Assembly: GCA_028877215.1 (NCBI GenBank)
Contig: JAPPFJ010000014.1
Location: 1-64,000 of the forward strand
Direction of reading: 5' to 3'
Origin: Gemmatimonadota bacterium
Lineage (GTDB): Bacteria > Latescibacterota > UBA2968 > GCA-2709665
DNA length: 64,000 bases
The position numbers were made by a program, and so were the translations under genes. A model generated the notes under the pieces. It was not told the origin of the DNA and searched no databases. It saw only the letters and a list, made by a program, of their open reading frames with translations. Shown in pieces: positions 60,009-64,000 of this stretch (position 1 is its first letter; each line of letters opens with the position of its first letter).

Positions 60009-61190
60009 CTAACGAACCGATTCGGCCAGGTCCAGGGCTTCTTTCACGAGCAGTTCGCCACAGCCTGGGGCGTAGGGAGACACGCGGGATTCATAGCCGC
60101 CCTCCCGGTACGCCCGGCGGACCGGAATGTATCCTGCACTGTCGTTGCTGAGACTCACAACCAGGACCGGAGAGGCATCCAGGGCTTTCTTGATACGAAG
60201 TCCGAGTTCGACGAAGGCTTCTCCCGGCAGCCCGATGACCGGGATATCGCCGAGCCAAAACACCTGGATTTCCGTAGGGCGGGTTTTGCGCCCTCGCCCT
60301 CGACGATTGCGCAGCGGCAATTCGATCGATCTTCTGGCCGCGCGGATACGGACCCGGTCGGTCGTCCGGATCCACTGAAGCGCGTTCAACGCGCAGCCGC
60401 CGAGCGACAGGCCCACCTGGCGTTTGGACCGCCCCTGGCGCTGGATGGGTACGATATTGCCCGCGCAGCCCAGGGCGAACAGGCAGATGCCGCCTTCCAC
60501 GGATTCGATCAGGTCCATGGCGTATCCCGGATAGTCGGCGGTAATCTCATACATGCGGTCCGTGCTGGAGACGGGATGGCAGGCGAAGTTGACAAGCGTG
60601 GCGATGGTGTCGCCGTCGGCTTCTCCTTCGATCTTCAGAAGGCCGACTTCCTGATCCACCGGACCGAACTTCAATCCCTCGTAGGGCGGCGGCAGCGTGA
60701 GGCTCATTTGCACCTTCCCGTCGTTCCGGATAAGCCGCCGGTTGTAGCTGATACCTTCGGCGCGGGTGGCGCCTGCGCCGAGGCGGGCGGGGCGAAGCCG
60801 GTCGTGCGCGAGCTTGACGGCGGAGGTCAGCTTTGCCGCCAGCACGTCCGCATACGACCGGTCATAAGCATCCGCTTCGTCGTCCTCGGTCCCGCCCTGC
60901 CTGACGGCCGGACCGAAATGGGTGTGGGAACCGGTCATCCACACCCGGTCGGGGCCAAGTCCGACACTTGCTTCGACGAGCCCGCGGACCCGCGCCGCGA
61001 GCTCCCGGTGGATGCCGATGAGGTCGGTGGTAATCAGCGCGACGCAGGTACAGCCGTCATCCAGCACCAGCGCTTTTGCGTGAAGTTCGTCGTGGATACT
61101 CTCGCTTCCTCGGTCGCGCGCCGAATAACCGGCCATCGGCCCGCCAATAAACGGGGTAATGTTGACCTTTGAGGCGCCTGCCCTGAGCAT
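60009..61190 (-). CDS. Neutral/alkaline ceramidase N-terminal-domain protein 2
   Basis: A 393-aa paralogue of the next gene downstream, without a signal peptide. AGASKVNITPFIGGPMAGY starts the fold. Zinc motif MTGSHTHFGP, then NFACHPVSSTDRMYEITADYPG and LFALGCAGNIVPI. The long upstream extension to 61418 is rejected: GGAG lies 8 bp before the ATG at 61190 and similarity starts there. 44 bp separate it from the first ceramidase-like gene, so both are probably one unit with the LamG protein gene upstream. Confidence 0.8.
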   Translation of the reverse strand: MLRAGASKVNITPFIGGPMAGYSARDRGSESIHDELHAKALVLDDGCTCVALITTDLIGIHRELAARVRGLVEASVGLGPDRVWMTGSHTHFGPAVRQGGTEDDEADAYDRSYADVLAAKLTSAVKLAHDRLRPARLGAGATRAEGISYNRRLIRNDGKVQMSLTLPPPYEGLKFGPVDQEVGLLKIEGEADGDTIATLVNFACHPVSSTDRMYEITADYPGYAMDLIESVEGGICLFALGCAGNIVPIQRQGRSKRQVGLSLGGCALNALQWIRTTDRVRIRAARRSIELPLRNRRGRGRKTRPTEIQVFWLGDIPVIGLPGEAFVELGLRIKKALDASPVLVVSLSNDSAGYIPVRRAYREGGYESRVSPYAPGCGELLVKEALDLAESVR

Positions 61191-61281
61191 GGTTGTTCTC
61201 CAGAATTCGCCGGCGTCCGGCTTCAATGCCTCCCCGGAGCGGTTCCGGCCATCGTGGAATGTGCGAATCGGATCGCAGATC

Positions 61282-62847
61282 CTATGAGTTTGCGATCTCC
61301 TCCGCGGTGAGTGCGCGGCGGTAGAGACGAAGATCCCTGAGCCGTCCGTTGAAGGTGTCCACGCCTCCGGCGCCGATCTTGAGGGGCTTATCGTTCGAAA
61401 GATCGAATTTCGATGCATTGAAAGTCGAAGAGGCGGAAACCTGCTCGCCGTCGACGTAGAGAAGGAGGCGGTTGTTCCGGCGGACCGCTACGAGATGCCG
61501 CCAACCCGGCGCGAGTTCGTGATCGTGACTCACGTTGGCGCCGGCCTCCATCGCGTAGACGCGGCCGGAAGGCAGCGTGCCCCCAAACAGTTTTCCCCGG
61601 TAAACGGCCATGGACCAGACGCGGCGGTATCTGACGTCCGGGGTCGTGTCGAGCTGGCCGGTCAGGGTCCAGGTGTCACCCCCGTCGTACCGGTACACCT
61701 GGCCCAGAGGCAGGGTCCCGGCGTAGAGCTTGCCGTTGTACACGGCCATCGCCATGACTTCCATTTCCTCTCCCAGGCGTCCAACGCACATCCATGGATC
61801 AATTCCGTCGTCCCGGAAGACCTTGCCCTCCGGCCAGGTGCCCACGTGGAGTCTGCCGTTGTGGGCGGCGAAGGAATAGACTTGGTTCACGCCCTCCTGA
61901 CCGCCGGCGTGCGCCCACCCGGTCCCGCCGTCGTATCGGAAGACGCCGCCGGCGCTTTCCCCTTCGTTTCCCGCGCCGTAAAGATGTCCGTTGAAAACGC
62001 CCAGGGACATCATGCGGCGACCCGGGGTGCCGCAGTGGCTCCAGACGTCACCGCCGTCGTAGCGGAAAACGCCCTGGCTGTAGAGGGGGATCGCGTAGAG
62101 GCTGCCCCGGTAGACGGCCATTCCGGCGCAGGAGTCAGCGCCTTCCATGTGGCCGATAGGTGTCCAGCCGGTACCGCCTTCGTACCTGAACATGTTGCCT
62201 CCCGGGTTCTGGTTCTCGGATTCCGGGAGCGCTGAACCTCCGGCCTTGTAGCGGGACGAACCCGCGTACAGCGTGCCGTTGAACACGCACAGCGATGCCA
62301 TGGTATTACACGTGTCCGGGTGCCCGCAGTCGATCCATCCCGTGTCTCCATCGTATCTGTAGACGCCTCCGGACTCGTCGGCGCCCGTCTCGAACGTGCC
62401 CGCATACAGGTCGCCCTCGAAGACGCAAAGAGAATAGACGCGCAGGTTGTTTCCGGGGCGGCCGCAGTCGATCCATTCGCCGGAATGCCCGCTGTCGATC
62501 CCGAAATGAAGGTGGCGGTAGTTGGCCTGGGCCGCCGTCACGCCGGCGTTGTTCGCGAGTCCGAAGTTGACGCCCTTGCGCGTGTCGGGATCGTATTTGC
62601 TGAGGATGTCTCCCGGTATGTCGTCCAGGATTTCGTCGGTATGTACGTGGACGGATATGGAGAAGTCATCCGAACCGAAGTCGAGCGGCCGGTTGGAGGG
62701 TACCAGGATATGGGCGCCGCGGCCGTCGAAACGTGCGCCGTCGGGTGAAAACGCCACACCGTGATTTTCACCGTGGCTGACGCCGGCATGGTCCCGGCAG
62801 TCGCCGTCCAGTTTCCAGTGTGCGATCAAGGCTGAGTCTTCGTTCAT
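61282..62847 (-). CDS. LamG-like domain split by a seven-repeat beta-propeller
   Basis: A 521-aa protein. Residues ~8-120 are the first half of a concanavalin/LamG domain (IAHWKLDGDCRDHAG; DFSISVHVHTDE). Residues ~130-440 contain seven repeats of about 45 residues, each like VYNGKLYAGTLPLGQVYRYDGG...W, a propeller pattern. Residues ~443-521 are the second LamG half (WRHLVAVRRNNRLLLYVDGE; FNGRLRDLRLYRRALTAEEI). So the propeller is inserted into LamG. No signal peptide is seen with the start at 62847 (GAGGGAG upstream). Role unknown; glycan or surface binding is inferred. Confidence 0.75.
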   Translation of the reverse strand: MNEDSALIAHWKLDGDCRDHAGVSHGENHGVAFSPDGARFDGRGAHILVPSNRPLDFGSDDFSISVHVHTDEILDDIPGDILSKYDPDTRKGVNFGLANNAGVTAAQANYRHLHFGIDSGHSGEWIDCGRPGNNLRVYSLCVFEGDLYAGTFETGADESGGVYRYDGDTGWIDCGHPDTCNTMASLCVFNGTLYAGSSRYKAGGSALPESENQNPGGNMFRYEGGTGWTPIGHMEGADSCAGMAVYRGSLYAIPLYSQGVFRYDGGDVWSHCGTPGRRMMSLGVFNGHLYGAGNEGESAGGVFRYDGGTGWAHAGGQEGVNQVYSFAAHNGRLHVGTWPEGKVFRDDGIDPWMCVGRLGEEMEVMAMAVYNGKLYAGTLPLGQVYRYDGGDTWTLTGQLDTTPDVRYRRVWSMAVYRGKLFGGTLPSGRVYAMEAGANVSHDHELAPGWRHLVAVRRNNRLLLYVDGEQVSASSTFNASKFDLSNDKPLKIGAGGVDTFNGRLRDLRLYRRALTAEEIANS

Positions 62848-62884
62848 CGGGTTCTCCCTCGTTGGTACGTCTGTCCGTCCCGGT

Positions 62885-64000
62885 TCAAGTCTCCATGGAC
62901 GCCCGCAAAACAAGAAAACGTGGGTTGCAGCGCCAGCGATCGACGCCGGTCAGGCGAAGTTGAAGCGTGTCGCCTACGTTCACTGGCACTGGCGCGTGGA
63001 CCCGGGTTTTGATGGGAAACTCCTCAAGTTCAATGAGGGCGCCGTTGCGGCCGGGATGGAGCACGACTGCACGGAAAGTCCGGTCTCCTGATGCTGCAAG
63101 CTGGTTGAGTACCATGGATCGTTCACGGCGGAAGCGGAGTCTCGCATGGCTCGCGTTTTCCTCGTGCGCCCGGTACCGGACGGGATCGAGTTCAGCGGCG
63201 GTGTAGAGTGGATTGCCGGTTTCAAGATAGTGGACGATCTGCCTCTGGATCAACAGGTCCACATATCGATCTCCGGGTGCGACGGCCGCGCAGCGTGCGC
63301 AAACCCCGAGTCCGAAATGAGCGGCGGGTTCGGCGCTGTACGCCGGGTAGGGCGTCCGACGGCGGATTTCGTGGCGGCGCACGATCGGGTGTTGGATTTC
63401 CTCGAGTTCGCGCCGGTTCTCGACCGCGTCCTGGACAATGAAAACAGCGGGGATATTGCGATGCACGCACCACTTGCCCGTTTCCACGGCGGCCAGCAGG
63501 GCCATTTCGTCGTGAACTGCGGCCGTGCGGTCGGTCGGGTCCGTACGATGGATGACGATCCCCTCTTTCACGGTCCTGACCTGCGCGTGGCCGAAATTCT
63601 CAAACGCGCCGTTGCGCCTGCGCTGCTCGCGGAGGGAATCGGCCAGATTCATCAGGACTCCCAGGGTTCCGGCTAGCGGATGATGCTTCCCCTCATCCAT
63701 CCTCTGTACTTCATCGGAGGAGAGACGGGTTCGCAGCCTGATCGCCGAGCGGACGATGCGGAGGTCTCCGATATTCAGACTTCGATCGAGCTTCCATAAC
63801 AGGCTGAGCGCGGGACGATGATGATTCACGCTGAACCTGCCGATGTCGTCCGCGAATCGCGGCGGCAGCATGGTCAGTGAAAGGTCGGGCAGCCGGAGCG
63901 TTGCGAGCCTGTCGGAAGCCGTCCTGTCCAGGGCGGACCCGGCGGGTATGCAGGCGGAAATATCCGGGACATGGACGCCGAGTTCGTATCCTCCCCGCCA
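62885..64000 (-). CDS. RNase II/R family (RNB domain) protein, partial
   Basis: 371 codons, open at the window end. From the edge: GYELGVHVPDISACIP (RNB active-site Asp region), TLRLPDLSLTMLPPRF, then RFSVNHHRPALSLLWKLD. The family C-terminal block reads VCARCAAVAPGDRYVDLLIQRQIVHYL, where RNase R has the HFTSPIRRYADLLVHR type sequence. An S1-like tail ends the protein. The serine/arginine of that block differ from the norm, so activity may be altered. The usual fold is 3'-5' exoribonuclease in RNA turnover. The stop lies 37 bp before the LamG protein start. Confidence 0.8.
   Translation of the reverse strand, partial: WRGGYELGVHVPDISACIPAGSALDRTASDRLATLRLPDLSLTMLPPRFADDIGRFSVNHHRPALSLLWKLDRSLNIGDLRIVRSAIRLRTRLSSDEVQRMDEGKHHPLAGTLGVLMNLADSLREQRRRNGAFENFGHAQVRTVKEGIVIHRTDPTDRTAAVHDEMALLAAVETGKWCVHRNIPAVFIVQDAVENRRELEEIQHPIVRRHEIRRRTPYPAYSAEPAAHFGLGVCARCAAVAPGDRYVDLLIQRQIVHYLETGNPLYTAAELDPVRYRAHEENASHARLRFRRERSMVLNQLAASGDRTFRAVVLHPGRNGALIELEEFPIKTRVHAPVPVNVGDTLQLRLTGVDRWRCNPRFLVLRASMET

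Noticed and set aside
60009..61172. Plus-strand open frame (about 400 aa) opposite the second ceramidase-like gene
   Set aside because: The minus strand shows ceramidase motifs and a good SD; the plus frame shows no domain.
1..64000. tRNA or rRNA genes
   Set aside because: No T-loop/CCA arrangement or conserved rRNA stretch was found between genes by eye; a tRNAscan or Rfam run would settle it.

Overview
The window comes from a fairly GC-rich, Gram-negative-type bacterium. It encodes small outer-membrane beta-barrel proteins with signal peptides, a LolA-like secreted protein, EpmA, PyrE, PepA and SMC. The mix of sulfatase, two neutral-ceramidase-like proteins, Gfo/Idh/MocA oxidoreductases, AGCS and SSS sodium symporters, UPF0182, and several dispersed hairpin repeats resembles uncultivated environmental lineages of the Latescibacterota/Hydrogenedentes kind. 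That placement is an inference from gene content; no rRNA or tRNA gene was seen. Many starts are GTG or TTG with good Shine-Dalgarno (SD) sequences.

Layout. 0-9 kb: UPF0182 membrane protein, a Gfo/Idh/MocA oxidoreductase, then on the minus strand a TPP enzyme, a PIG-L-type deacetylase and an AGCS symporter. 9-12 kb: a TauE/SafE permease overlapping a TIGR02186-type protein, then a LolA-like protein. 12-18 kb (minus): an MscS-like channel, two MgtE-family proteins (one without a membrane domain), a double GNAT protein and a YbdK-type carboxylate-amine ligase. 18-30 kb: M20 peptidase, pyrE, VanZ-like, sulfatase, metallo-beta-lactamase-fold hydrolase, pepA, three tandem paralogous barrel proteins, an EpmA-like ligase with an extra N-terminal domain, an SDR and a 3-hydroxyacyl-CoA dehydrogenase. 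31-32.7 kb: modBC.

33.3-44.8 kb is the clearest accessory region, and its middle is visibly more AT-rich. A YtrA-type GntR regulator with a perfect palindrome on its promoter leads an operon with an ABC ATPase and a permease fused to a beta-propeller-like half. After it come an S9 peptidase, an S41-like peptidase and a secreted thioredoxin-like protein with five copies of a ~31-residue repeat. Two decayed relatives of the thioredoxin-like gene lie on either side of the S9 gene.

45-64 kb: smc, then a probable catabolic cluster on the plus strand (enolase superfamily, beta-decarboxylating dehydrogenase, M20D amidohydrolase, M19 dipeptidase, MDR dehydrogenase, flavin reductase, SSS symporter with a 52-aa partner, Gfo/Idh/MocA). 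It is followed on the minus strand by two ceramidase-like proteins, a LamG protein split by a seven-repeat propeller, and an RNase II-family gene running off the end.

Two results stand out. First, the M20D amidohydrolase at 51473-52795 is interrupted by one in-frame TGA exactly where its family has the metal-binding Cys of the HGCGHN motif, so it is a candidate selenoprotein. Second, at least three dispersed, non-coding, inverted-repeat elements occur, one of them 198 bp with TTAACCT/AGGTTAA ends, and they repeatedly sit against gene starts and stops.
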